Of a stretch of DNA of 64,000 bases, positions 9,582 to 17,212 are shown piece after piece. Origin of the DNA: VXPQ01 sp965232485. GTDB lineage: Bacteria; Bacteroidota; Rhodothermia; Rhodothermales; VXPQ01. The translations under genes were made by a program, and so were the position numbers. Where the stretch lies: NCBI GenBank assembly GCA_965232485.1, contig OZ246975.1, positions 2,108,001 through 2,172,000 of the forward strand, given 5' to 3'. Numbering within the stretch: position 1 is the first letter of the stretch; each line of letters opens with the position of its first letter. The notes under the pieces were generated by a model that worked only from the letters and a program-made list of their open reading frames with translations, had not been told where the DNA came from and searched no databases.

Positions 9582-10268
9582 TTACCGAATAACAGTCATT
9601 TTTCGCGTGATTGTTTCCCCACCCGCCTGCAAGCGGTACGCGTACAGGCCGGAAGACAGGTCGCCCGCATTGAAGCTAACGACATGCGTTCCCGTTGGGC
9701 GCATCCCGTCTACAAGAACCCTTGTACTGCGCCCGGTAGCATCGAACACTTCCAGCCGTACGTGCGAAGGGGCGGGGAGCTCGTATTTGATCTCCGTTGA
9801 CGGATTGAACGGGTTCGGGTAATTCTGCGCAAGGCGCATGGTTTCAGGCAGTTCTGCAGATTCTGCGGACACGCTTTGTTCGGGGTTGCCAGCCGCTGGC
9901 GGATTGCCCCCTATATCAAGCACGGTAATGGTCACGTCCTCCGCTCCGGGCTGTGCATCATTCGCAGAAGCCGTCAGAACATACTCCCATCTTGCATTCC
10001 GAAACACCGTGTCAGGCACGTAGAAAGTGGGCGTAGGCATATCTGTGTTTTCAAGCCTTTCCGTGTCCTGTGTCTGGCGACGGGGCGCCCAAGCATAGAG
10101 GAAGTTCCCGGAGGGCGACCCCGTGGCCTCGCAATCAAGAACAATGTTCGCCGTGCCTTCAATAGCATAATACGGGTTGCCATGGCACACAACCGCAATG
10201 TCAGGCAGGACAGATTCAGGCGTATCGGGCGGGGCTGTCCTAGGCTGCCTGTCAAGCACCGTAACCGT
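9582..10268 (-). pseudogene. 3' remnant of a T9SS-sorted secreted protein, 5' part removed at an IS end
   Basis: About 228 codons remain. The C-terminus is a clear type A sorting domain: LAQNYPNPFNPSTEIKYELP, FDATGRSTRVLVDG, SGLYAYRLQAGGETITRKM. Upstream lies one beta-sandwich-like unit ending DVTITVLDIGG; the truncated edge reads TVTVLD, probably the end of a preceding similar domain. Upstream of 10,268 the frame continues into the left end of an IS3-type element, so the ATG at 10,328 is IS-derived and not the real start. There is no signal peptide left, so the product should not be exported. Calling it a pseudogene follows from the truncation. Confidence 0.8.
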
Positions 10269-10404
10269 TTGATTGGACAGTGTTTTCGGGATTTTAAGGT
10301 GTCGGATTGTGACCTTGTTCCGACGCAATCAACCCAGGTACCCATGTCAAGACGCACACGCAGAATCCATAATCCTTCGTTCAAGGCGAAGGTAGCCCTT
10401 GCCC
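10269..10404 (+). mobile_element. Solo left end of IS3-family element (remnant 1)
   Basis: It shares TTGATTGGACAG, TTTTAAGGTGT and the first codons of orfA (MSRRTRRIHNPSFKAKVAL) with the complete IS at 40,242-41,518, where the protein reads MSRRTRRTHSPSFKAKVAL. Similarity ends after about 20 codons of orfA. No right end or orfB is nearby. Its outer edge cuts the T9SS gene on the left; its inner edge runs into the 3' flank of the restriction gene. Confidence 0.8.
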
Positions 10405-10453
10405 CCGCATGTGTACGGCGGCGCGGGCGTGCTGTTTGGGACAAACAGGTGGA

Positions 10454-11395
10454 TTACATGCTCCGGGGTCCGAGAAAACGGTCGCCGTTATAGTGGATTA
10501 TGTGGTCGGGAGTATCGCAGAGCCATACTTCCGTCTCCCAAGCGATGGTTTTAATGTGCTTGCGGAATTCCCCGAAATCCGGAAAGGCGCTGACGTAGAC
10601 GAGCCCTGCGGTGCATTCGGCAAGCAAGTTTTCCAGCTCAATGACCCGTTTGGACGACATAGGACCGTGCGACGTCACTGCCTCAACGAGAAACAGCCAA
10701 TTTCGCTCCGCATCGTAAAGTACGACATCCGGCAGTTTGTCGTGGTTGGTGATCGGGACGCCGAGTTCGGCGAGGCCATGCCTGTCCACCAAAAGGTCCT
10801 TTCTGGCTGTGTCCCCGAGATAAAGCAGATGTGAACCCGGAGCAAAGCGGGGTGCAAACTCCTCTAAGATGGCCTTCTGCACTTCGTTGTGCTTGCCGGG
10901 CGAGAACAGTAGTTTCTGTCCATCGGGGATCGTGATGGGCACCATATTTCGATCCCTTTCGCGCCGATATCGTTCGACAAGAGCGCCTTGTTCTTGAAGG
11001 AACGCCTTCACGGCCATATCCCAACGCTCTGTCCCGTATTGCCGGATAGTCGCCAGCGCGGCTTCCGTAATGGCGTAGTGGGCGCGAGGACTGTTTGTCG
11101 GGAGGTCGGGCTCGAAGGCGTTATAGTCGGCTATTCCTCCCTGAACGAACTGATGAAGAACCTGTCGTCGGAAGGTCTCTCTCGTGTTCGGTGCGTAGTC
11201 GGCGCCGTAGCGCTCCCTGAGATAATCCATGACGCCCTTGGTGACAGTACACGGTTCCCGTTTGGCTTCCGACCAGGAGGCATCAGGCGCCGGCCTGCAC
11301 AGAGCGATGAGCGTCATGCCGGACATCGGGTTGCGCTGGGCCTTCGGCATGCCCAAAGCCTCAAGAATTTCCTGTGCTTCTTCGATCTCAGGCAA
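10454..11395 (-). CDS. BsuBI/PstI-family type II restriction endonuclease
   Basis: 313 aa. The C-terminal domain shows the BsuBI_PstI_RE pattern: YLGDTARKDLLVD, KLPDVVLYD, NWLFLVEAVTSHGPMSSKR (a PD-(D/E)xK-type core, with D and E-A-V as candidate metal ligands), followed by VYVSAFPDFGEFRKH. Family members cut CTGCAG; that specificity is inferred here. The N-terminal helical part (FRRQVLHQFVQGGIADYN, AHYAITEAALATI) also fits. It starts with TTG at 11,395, overlapping the methylase stop codon by 8 bp, which suggests translational coupling so that methylase is made first. Confidence 0.9.
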   Translation of the reverse strand: MPEIEEAQEILEALGMPKAQRNPMSGMTLIALCRPAPDASWSEAKREPCTVTKGVMDYLRERYGADYAPNTRETFRRQVLHQFVQGGIADYNAFEPDLPTNSPRAHYAITEAALATIRQYGTERWDMAVKAFLQEQGALVERYRRERDRNMVPITIPDGQKLLFSPGKHNEVQKAILEEFAPRFAPGSHLLYLGDTARKDLLVDRHGLAELGVPITNHDKLPDVVLYDAERNWLFLVEAVTSHGPMSSKRVIELENLLAECTAGLVYVSAFPDFGEFRKHIKTIAWETEVWLCDTPDHIIHYNGDRFLGPRSM

Positions 11396-13007
11396 CGACA
11401 GCCTCCCGCGAGTCCGGTTGGGTAACCAAATTCATAACAAGGCTGTCCAGATCCTTCATGGGATCGGCAAGATGCTTCGCACGCTGGCCAAGGGCGATGA
11501 TCGTCCGGCGTGCGGGTAACGGCATGGCGCGCAGTTCCGTGGCGCTCACCTGCGTATTGCCGTTGATCGCGCGAAACCAGGCGTCGAGCAGTCGGCTGTT
11601 GTAGAGCGCCGCCAGACCCCAGGCTTCATCCTCGGAGAGCGAACCGCCGGGGCGGTGAACGTAGTTGAGATGATTCTCGAACCCGACCTCAGGGATTGCG
11701 AACTTCGCTGCAATGTAGGGAGCCGCCATCAATCGGCGTGCTTCTTCCTTTGCGCTGAAGCGGCGCAGAAGCACGTAATTTCTGTTCGGTAAAAGAAGTG
11801 TTTTGGCGCCCGCGCGCAGAATATACTCCGGCTTGTGTCGGTCCAGAGGCCATGTGGCCTGCATGGCCCGTACATGGTTCATCCATAGCAGAGGCACGTG
11901 ACTCTCCGGCACATGGCCTTCCTTGCCGATGCGTTCCGTTGCCCGAAACGGCACCACGGGTCCTGTGGAGATGTTCAGCCCAAGGCTTTGAAGAGTGCTC
12001 GGCCAGGAATCCACCAGGGCCAGTGTTTCCTCGTCCTCGTCCCGGGTCGGCAGACGGAGAATTCTGTCTGTGGAATCCGGATTGAATACTTTGTTGACCG
12101 TAACCTCGCGGCGGTGGGATTCGGCGATATCGCGGACCCCGCGGCTGGATGAAACAATAAGCGGCGCATTATGCCCGCTCCGACGCCAATGGTCTTGGCG
12201 GACGCCGAAAACGATAACGTTTTCCTGCAATACCTCATCCCGGCTGAAGGCGTCGCGTCGCGATCCGAACACATGGACTTCCGTCAGCTGGATCATGTCG
12301 AAGAATACCTGCCGAAATCTCCGAAAATAGGGACCGGAAGTAAAGCTTCGGGGCGTAATGAAGATGAAATCGCCCTGCTTGCGCAACAGCGCCCCGCCGA
12401 CCGCCATGAAGAGCGCATAGATATTCGGCTGGCCGTGAACTACCGTGGAAGCGACCAGCGCGCGCGGATCGGCTTTACTGATCTTGAAGTAAGGCGGATT
12501 CGAGATAACAATGTCGAAGTTTTCGACCTCCGATCGAGAAGGAAAGAGTTGGCCGAGCGTACGCAGCGCCTCGGCGTGCGCCATGACGAAATCGGTTGCC
12601 TCGATCCGAATAGCGACCGTTACTCCATAATTATGGCACCAGTCCGCAAGATAGTCGAGGACGGTCCGCAACGGCGCAATCAGGTCCTGGTCGACTTCAT
12701 GGGCCACCAGTTCGACCATATCCGGTTTCGGGTCGCGTGCGACGAGCGCCTCCAGAGTTGCACAGCAGAGCATGCCGGCGCCAGCGGCGGGGTCGAGGAT
12801 ACGAAGCCTCGGTCCGCCGGCTGTGATTCTCGCCGCCATAAAATCGGCCACAGGAACCGGCGTGAGATAAAGGCCATGCGCCTTGCGGTGCTCGTCGGAC
12901 TTGCTTTCAACGTACCAGGCGCCGACGCGGTCGGCATAGACAGTGGGTCGTTCTCCTTGCCGGGGAGTCGGTATTGCGGGGCGTGCAGACCGGGGCGCGC
13001 TGATCAT
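11388..13007 (-). CDS. PstI/BsuBI-type adenine-specific DNA methyltransferase
   Basis: 539 aa. AdoMet-binding motif I is ILDPAAGAGMLCCATLEAL and the catalytic motif IV is ISNPPYFKIS, giving an N6-adenine methylase of the gamma (Eco57I-like) type. Motif X-like HGLYLTPVPVADFMA precedes motif I. The C-terminal target-recognition part includes NHLNYVHRPGGSLSEDEAW and LYNSRLLDAWFRAINGNTQVS. It protects the host from the adjacent endonuclease. The ATG at 13,007 has AAGGCGG a few bases upstream; an alternative ATG is 13 codons earlier at 13,046. The long open frame further upstream is antisense to glgA and was not included. Confidence 0.9.
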   Translation of the reverse strand: MISAPRSARPAIPTPRQGERPTVYADRVGAWYVESKSDEHRKAHGLYLTPVPVADFMAARITAGGPRLRILDPAAGAGMLCCATLEALVARDPKPDMVELVAHEVDQDLIAPLRTVLDYLADWCHNYGVTVAIRIEATDFVMAHAEALRTLGQLFPSRSEVENFDIVISNPPYFKISKADPRALVASTVVHGQPNIYALFMAVGGALLRKQGDFIFITPRSFTSGPYFRRFRQVFFDMIQLTEVHVFGSRRDAFSRDEVLQENVIVFGVRQDHWRRSGHNAPLIVSSSRGVRDIAESHRREVTVNKVFNPDSTDRILRLPTRDEDEETLALVDSWPSTLQSLGLNISTGPVVPFRATERIGKEGHVPESHVPLLWMNHVRAMQATWPLDRHKPEYILRAGAKTLLLPNRNYVLLRRFSAKEEARRLMAAPYIAAKFAIPEVGFENHLNYVHRPGGSLSEDEAWGLAALYNSRLLDAWFRAINGNTQVSATELRAMPLPARRTIIALGQRAKHLADPMKDLDSLVMNLVTQPDSREAVVA

Positions 13008-13319
13008 GCGCCGCCTTGGTTTTTCTTTTTGAGCCGTCGTCCTCATCCGTTCGCACGCTACGGGATGGATCGTTCCTGCGAGAAAATAGTCAACCGTACC
13101 GATACATCGGCGTTCCTTGCAAAGTAAAGAGAAATTTCCTTGCCCCCGAAACAGCCCCCCTTGGAGATGTTCAGCCCAAGGCTTTGAAGAGTGCTCGGCC
13201 AGGAATCCACCAGGGCCAGTGTTTCTTCTTCCTCCATGCCGTCGCTTCCGTATATTCCCCCAATTCCCCAAGCGCCAACCGCCTTTTCCATCCAACGCCC
13301 CAATCGCTCTGATCACCCC
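13008..13319. other. Methylase/glgA divergent intergenic region
   Basis: 312 bp. It contains the 73-bp methylase fragment and the presumed promoters for the restriction-modification pair (minus) and glgA (plus). No controller-protein gene or clear C-box-like symmetrical operator was seen. The part from 13,047 to 13,161 shows no recognisable feature. Confidence 0.4.
13162..13234 (-). pseudogene. 73-bp duplicated internal fragment of the methyltransferase gene
   Basis: Bases 13,162-13,234 repeat 11,966-12,038 inside the methylase gene with only two differences that I count, in the same orientation and with the same reading frame (EETLALVDSWPSTLQSLGL). The fragment lies between the methylase start and glgA. 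Only this short internal piece is present, so it is a relic of a second or rearranged copy and not a gene. Confidence 0.85.
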
Positions 13320-14546
13320 ATGCGCATCGCCATCCTCACCAACGAATACCCCCCGCACATTTACGGGGGCGCGGGCGTTCATGTCGAGTATCTCGTGAAA
13401 GAACTCCTTGCGGTGGACGGGGGAGCGCACGAGGTAAACGTGTGCTGCTTCGGAGACCAGCGCGAAGAGCGGGACAGGCTGCGCGTGTACGGGGTCGAAC
13501 CGGGCGCGGACCTGCCGGCGACGGACCCCCGCCATTCCCGGTTCCTCGAAACGATGCTGCGCAACGTGCGCATGGCCGGGCTGGTCTCCGGCGCCGACAT
13601 CGTACACTGCCATACGTGGTATGCGCACTTTGCGGGGTGTCTGCTTCGCCGACTGGACGACGCCCGCCTGGTGCTGAGCACCCATTCGCTGGAGCCGCAC
13701 CGCCCCTGGAAAGTGGAGCAACTGGGAAGCGCCTACTACGCCAGTTCCTGGATCGAGGAGACGGCGTACCGGAATGCCGACGGCGTAGTGGCCGTGTCCG
13801 AATCCATGCGCCGGGACGTGACGTCGCTCTACGAGGTGCCGGAAGACAAGGTGCGCGTGATTCCGAACGGCATCGATCCGGACGAGTACCGGCCCATGGA
13901 TCGGCCCGAAATCCTGCAAAAACACGGCGTTGATCCCACGAAACCGTTCGTGCTGTTCGTGGGCCGCATTACCCGGCAGAAAGGGATCGTGCATCTGGTG
14001 AACGCCATCGAACATTTGCGCGAAGGCGCGCAGGTCGTGCTGTGCGCCGGAGCGCCGGACACAGAGGACATCGCCAGAGAAATGGAGGAAGCGGTCGCCG
14101 CAGCCCGGGCCGTCGGGCGGCACGATATCCTCTGGCTTGCCGATATGCTTCCGCGCGACGAAATCATTGCCCTGTACGCAGGGGCCGACGTGTTCGTTTG
14201 CCCCTCCGTGTACGAACCGTTCGGGATCATCAATCTCGAAGCGATGGCCTGCGAAACGGCCGTGGTCGCTTCCGCTGTGGGGGGCATTCCGGGGATTGTG
14301 GCGGATGGAGAAACAGGCGTGCTTGTCCCGTTCGAAGCGCGGGGCGCCGCGGATTTCGAGCCGAAGGATGCGGGCAGGTTCTCCAGAGACCTTGCCGAGG
14401 CCGTTAACCGGCTCATGGACGACGAGGCTATGCGCCGCCGGATGGGCGAGGCGGGCCGTCGCCGCGTCGTGGAGCGGTACAGTTGGCGGGCCGTGGCGGA
14501 GCGGACCGTGCGGTTCTACGAGGAGGTTCTGTCGCGAGATTCGTAA
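13320..14546 (+). CDS. glgA: Glycogen synthase (GT4, actinobacterial GlgA-like)
   Basis: 408 aa. A retaining GT-B glycosyltransferase that extends alpha-1,4-glucan or related glucans from a nucleotide sugar. The N-terminal domain begins MRIAILTNEYPPHIYGGAGVHV, with DIVHCHTWYAHFAG; the C-terminal nucleotide-sugar domain has LFVGRITRQKGIVHL and the E-x7-E region VYEPFGIINLEAMACE. This resembles the GT4 glgA_Coryne subfamily more than the GT5 E. coli enzyme. The ATG at 13,320 is where conservation starts; the frame open to 13,191 encodes antisense methylase fragment and was excluded. No other glycogen gene is adjacent, so the physiological glucan product is inferred. Confidence 0.85.
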   Translation: MRIAILTNEYPPHIYGGAGVHVEYLVKELLAVDGGAHEVNVCCFGDQREERDRLRVYGVEPGADLPATDPRHSRFLETMLRNVRMAGLVSGADIVHCHTWYAHFAGCLLRRLDDARLVLSTHSLEPHRPWKVEQLGSAYYASSWIEETAYRNADGVVAVSESMRRDVTSLYEVPEDKVRVIPNGIDPDEYRPMDRPEILQKHGVDPTKPFVLFVGRITRQKGIVHLVNAIEHLREGAQVVLCAGAPDTEDIAREMEEAVAAARAVGRHDILWLADMLPRDEIIALYAGADVFVCPSVYEPFGIINLEAMACETAVVASAVGGIPGIVADGETGVLVPFEARGAADFEPKDAGRFSRDLAEAVNRLMDDEAMRRRMGEAGRRRVVERYSWRAVAERTVRFYEEVLSRDS

Positions 14547-14704
14547 AGCATGGCGACCGCCATGCTTGTGATTCCGGGTCGCGGCGGCGCTGCTGGACAG
14601 TATGCCGCCGCGACGCACGGTCCACTGTTTTCGCCTGATTCGCCGGGAGGATAACGCTCAAGGCCCTTCCGACGAACATTGCTCGCCTCATTCGCGTTCC
14701 GAAC

Positions 14705-14726
14705 GGACGCCTCTTTTCGGGCGTCC
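14705..14726. other. Short hairpin upstream of the bidirectional terminator
   Basis: GGACGCC and GGCGTCC face each other across a short T-rich loop. It lies between glgA and groL, beside a stronger hairpin. It may be part of the convergent termination region; no U-tract follows. Confidence 0.35.
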
Positions 14727-14740
14727 GGATGCGCCGCAAA

Positions 14741-14774
14741 AAAGGCGGAGCCTGCCGTAGCGGGCTCCGCCTTT
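14741..14774. terminator. Bidirectional rho-independent terminator between glgA and groL
   Basis: A perfect 12-bp stem, AAAGGCGGAGCC / GGCTCCGCCTTT, with a 10-nt loop. It is flanked by an A-run on the left and a T-rich stretch on the right, so it can end transcription of convergent glgA (plus) and groESL (minus). Confidence 0.85.
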
Positions 14775-14865
14775 CTTGTTATTTCGTTGTTCGTTTCGGC
14801 AACTTCTTTCGACCCTTGCGCGCCGCAAGGAGCCTTGCGAAGAAGCCCTCCGGGCTTGCGGCCGC

Positions 14866-16518
14866 CTAAAAGTCCATTCCTCCGCCCATACCTCCGGGCA
14901 TGCCTCCTCCGGGTCCTCCCGCGGCGCCTGCTCCCGCATTCTTCTCCGGCTTGTCGCTGATGACGGTCTCCGTCGTCAGCAGCAGGCCCGCTACGGAGGC
15001 GGCGTTCTCGAGCGCCGTGCGCGCAACCTTCGTCGGGTCGATCACGCCCCCCTCTATCAGCGAGCCGTACTCTTCGGTCTGCGCGTTGAACCCGTAGTCG
15101 CCTTCGCCGTCGATCACCTTGCGCACCACGATAGAGCCTTCAAGCCCCGCGTTCTCCGCTATCTGCCGCAGCGGCTCCTCCAGCGCCCGCCGCACGATGC
15201 CCACGCCGACGCCCTGATCGTCGTTCTCCGTCGCTGTCGCCTCGAGCGAGCCGATAGCCCTGAGGTAGGCCACGCCCCCTCCCGGCACGATCCCTTCCTC
15301 TATCGCCGCGCGCGTCGCATGCAAGGCGTCCTCTACGCGCGCCTTCTTCTCCTTCATCTCCGGCTCCGTAGCCGCGCCGATCTTCAGGACCGCCACGCCG
15401 CCAGACAACTTCGCCAGACGCTCCTGCAACTTCTCGCGGTCGTAGTCGCTCGTCGTCGTCTCTATCTGCTGGCGTATCTGGTTCGTGCGCGCCTTGATCG
15501 ACTCCGCCTCGCCCGCGCCGTCGACGACCACCGTCGCGTCCTTGTCTATCACGATGCGCTTCGCGCGGCCCAGATAGTCGAGCGTCGTGTTCTCCAGACG
15601 ATAGCCCTTCTCCTCGGAGACGACCGTGCCGCCCGTAAGGATGGCTATGTCTTCGAGCATCGCCTTGCGGCGGTCGCCGAAGCCCGGCGCCTTCACCGCC
15701 GCCACGCGCAACGTGCCGCGCAGCTTGTTCACCACGAGCGTAGCGAGCGCCTCCCCGTCGATGTCCTCTGCAATGATGAGCAGCGGGCTGCCCGTCTGCG
15801 CCACCTTCTCAAGCACGGGCAGCAAGTCCTTCATCGACGAAATCTTCTTGTCGTGGATAAGCACCGTCGCATCCTCGAGGATCGCCTCCATGTTGTCCGC
15901 GTCGGTGACGAAGTAGGGGGACAGGTAGCCGCGGTCGAACTGCATCCCTTCGACCACGTCGAGGAACGTCTCGATGCCCTTTGCTTCCTCGACCGTGATG
16001 ACGCCGTCCTTGCCGACCTTCTCGAAGGCCTCCGCGATCAGGTCTCCTATCTCCGTGTCGCTGTTCGCGGAGATCGAGGCGACCTGCGCTATCTCGCCCT
16101 TGCCCGCTATCTCGCGGCTGAGGCTGCGCAAGGCCCCGACGACCGACGCCGTGGCGCGCTCTACGCCCCGCTTCAGGTCCATAGGGTTCCCTCCCGCCGT
16201 GACGTTCTTCAGGCCCGCCGTCACGATGGCCTGCGCAAGCACCGTCGCCGTCGTCGTGCCGTCGCCCGCCACGTCGCTTGTCTTCGAGGCCACCTCGCGC
16301 ACCATCTGCGCGCCCACATTCTCCAACTTGTCCTCGAGCTGAACCTCCTTCGCTACGGTCACCCCGTCCTTCGTGACGGTCGGCGCCCCGTAGCTCTTCT
16401 CGATGATTACGTTGCGGCCCTTCGGGCCGAGCGTCACCTTGACGGCGTCGGCGAGCGCGTCCACGCCCCGCTTGAGCGCCGCGCGCGCCTCCGTGTCGAA
16501 TACGATTTGTTTTGCCAT
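14866..16518 (-). CDS. groL: Chaperonin GroEL
   Basis: 550 aa, full length. ATP-dependent 60-kDa chaperonin that folds client proteins inside the GroEL/GroES cage. Signatures include LGPKGRNVIIEKSYGAPT, the ATP-site loop GDGTTTATVLAQAI, the hallmark AAIEEGIVPGGGVAYLRA, and a Gly/Met-rich C-terminal tail (GGMPGGMGGGMDF). It follows groES by 83 bp on the same strand, the classical order. The gene ends before the strong hairpin at 14,741. A long plus-strand open frame across it is only an antisense shadow caused by high GC. Confidence 0.98.
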   Translation of the reverse strand: MAKQIVFDTEARAALKRGVDALADAVKVTLGPKGRNVIIEKSYGAPTVTKDGVTVAKEVQLEDKLENVGAQMVREVASKTSDVAGDGTTTATVLAQAIVTAGLKNVTAGGNPMDLKRGVERATASVVGALRSLSREIAGKGEIAQVASISANSDTEIGDLIAEAFEKVGKDGVITVEEAKGIETFLDVVEGMQFDRGYLSPYFVTDADNMEAILEDATVLIHDKKISSMKDLLPVLEKVAQTGSPLLIIAEDIDGEALATLVVNKLRGTLRVAAVKAPGFGDRRKAMLEDIAILTGGTVVSEEKGYRLENTTLDYLGRAKRIVIDKDATVVVDGAGEAESIKARTNQIRQQIETTTSDYDREKLQERLAKLSGGVAVLKIGAATEPEMKEKKARVEDALHATRAAIEEGIVPGGGVAYLRAIGSLEATATENDDQGVGVGIVRRALEEPLRQIAENAGLEGSIVVRKVIDGEGDYGFNAQTEEYGSLIEGGVIDPTKVARTALENAASVAGLLLTTETVISDKPEKNAGAGAAGGPGGGMPGGMGGGMDF

Positions 16519-16601
16519 GATGCAGTATGTCGTGTGGTTTCCTTTAATAACAGAGTGCCGGAGATCAAGACGATCCCCGCTAAACGAAGCAGGCGACGCC
16601 C

Positions 16602-16889
16602 TTAGCTGACGACGCCGAGAATGTCGCTTTCGCGCATGATGAGCACGTCCTCGCCGTCAAGAGCGATTTCCGTGCCCGAATACTTGCCGTAGAGCACGCT
16701 GTCGCCCGCCTTGACGGTCATCTCGACATGCTTGCCGTTCTCTACCTGGCCCGGACCCACGAACAGGACGGTGCCCCGCTGAGGCTTCTCCTGCGCCGTG
16801 TCGGGAATGAACAATCCGCTCGAGGTCTTCTCCTCGGCTGCCTCCGGGCGAACCACCACGCGGTCGCCGATAGGGGTAATGCTGGTCAT
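16602..16889 (-). CDS. groS: Co-chaperonin GroES
   Basis: 95 aa. Heptameric lid of the GroEL chamber. Motifs: ITPIGDRVVVRP, the mobile loop EEKTSSGLFIPDTA, GTVLFVGPG, SVLYGKYSGTEI and ending DILGVVS. The ATG at 16,889 is preceded by a strong GGAGGAGG Shine-Dalgarno; the upstream in-frame extension is leader. First gene of the groESL operon. No CIRCE inverted repeat (HrcA site) was found in the leader, so control may differ from the HrcA scheme. Confidence 0.97.
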   Translation of the reverse strand: MTSITPIGDRVVVRPEAAEEKTSSGLFIPDTAQEKPQRGTVLFVGPGQVENGKHVEMTVKAGDSVLYGKYSGTEIALDGEDVLIMRESDILGVVS

Positions 16890-16936
16890 GTTTGTTGTTG
16901 CCTCCTCCGGCGCAAGGCCGGACAATGATAGGGTTG

Positions 16937-16977
16937 CGAAGTTAGGGAACGCCTTGGCCCTATCAAACGGCGTGCCA
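16937..16977 (-). promoter_or_regulatory. Candidate groESL promoter (TTTG-N19-TAnnTTCG)
   Basis: On the minus strand TTTG (16,974-16,977) and TAACTTCG (16,937-16,944) are 19 nt apart, close to the Bacteroidota -33/-7 pattern TTTG/TAnnTTTG with one mismatch. It would give a leader of about 40 nt. The overlapping TGGCAC-N5-TTGAT at 16,972-16,987 also resembles a sigma-54 -24/-12 site but lacks the -12 GC. Confidence 0.4.
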
Positions 16978-17212
16978 ATTTCATAATCTGCCGTACTGAC
17001 ACACTCCGGCGCGGAGGAATACAACATTTCGGGACCGACCGGCGCCCTACCCTGACGAAAGGGCAGAGGGGCTAAGCTAACGGGTCGTCCGCAGGCGGGC
17101 CGACCGCCCCTAAGCTATTCATTGCATAATTTGCGGAGAATAAAATTGCCCGCATGCTGACGAAAGGACAGCATCCGGAAAATCCGGGAAGCCTGCCGCG
17201 GCGTACGGCGCC
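16978..17212. other. Spacer between the B12 receptor stop and the groESL promoter
   Basis: No gene recognised. Two similar short hairpin-capable segments occur, both containing CTGACGAAAGG followed by CAG (near 17,053 and 17,157), and CCGGATTTTCCGG on the minus strand near 17,180, possibly acting in termination of the receptor transcript. Confidence 0.3.

Noticed and set aside
13008..14618. N-terminal extension of the methyltransferase frame up to 14,618
   Set aside because: It runs antisense to glgA; a good start with ribosome site exists at 13,007.
14776..16605. Plus-strand frame of 609 codons opposite groL
   Set aside because: Arginine/leucine/histidine-rich antisense shadow of a confidently identified chaperonin.
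16890..17027. CIRCE operator before groESL
   Set aside because: No TTAGCACTC-type inverted repeat with 9-bp spacer was found.
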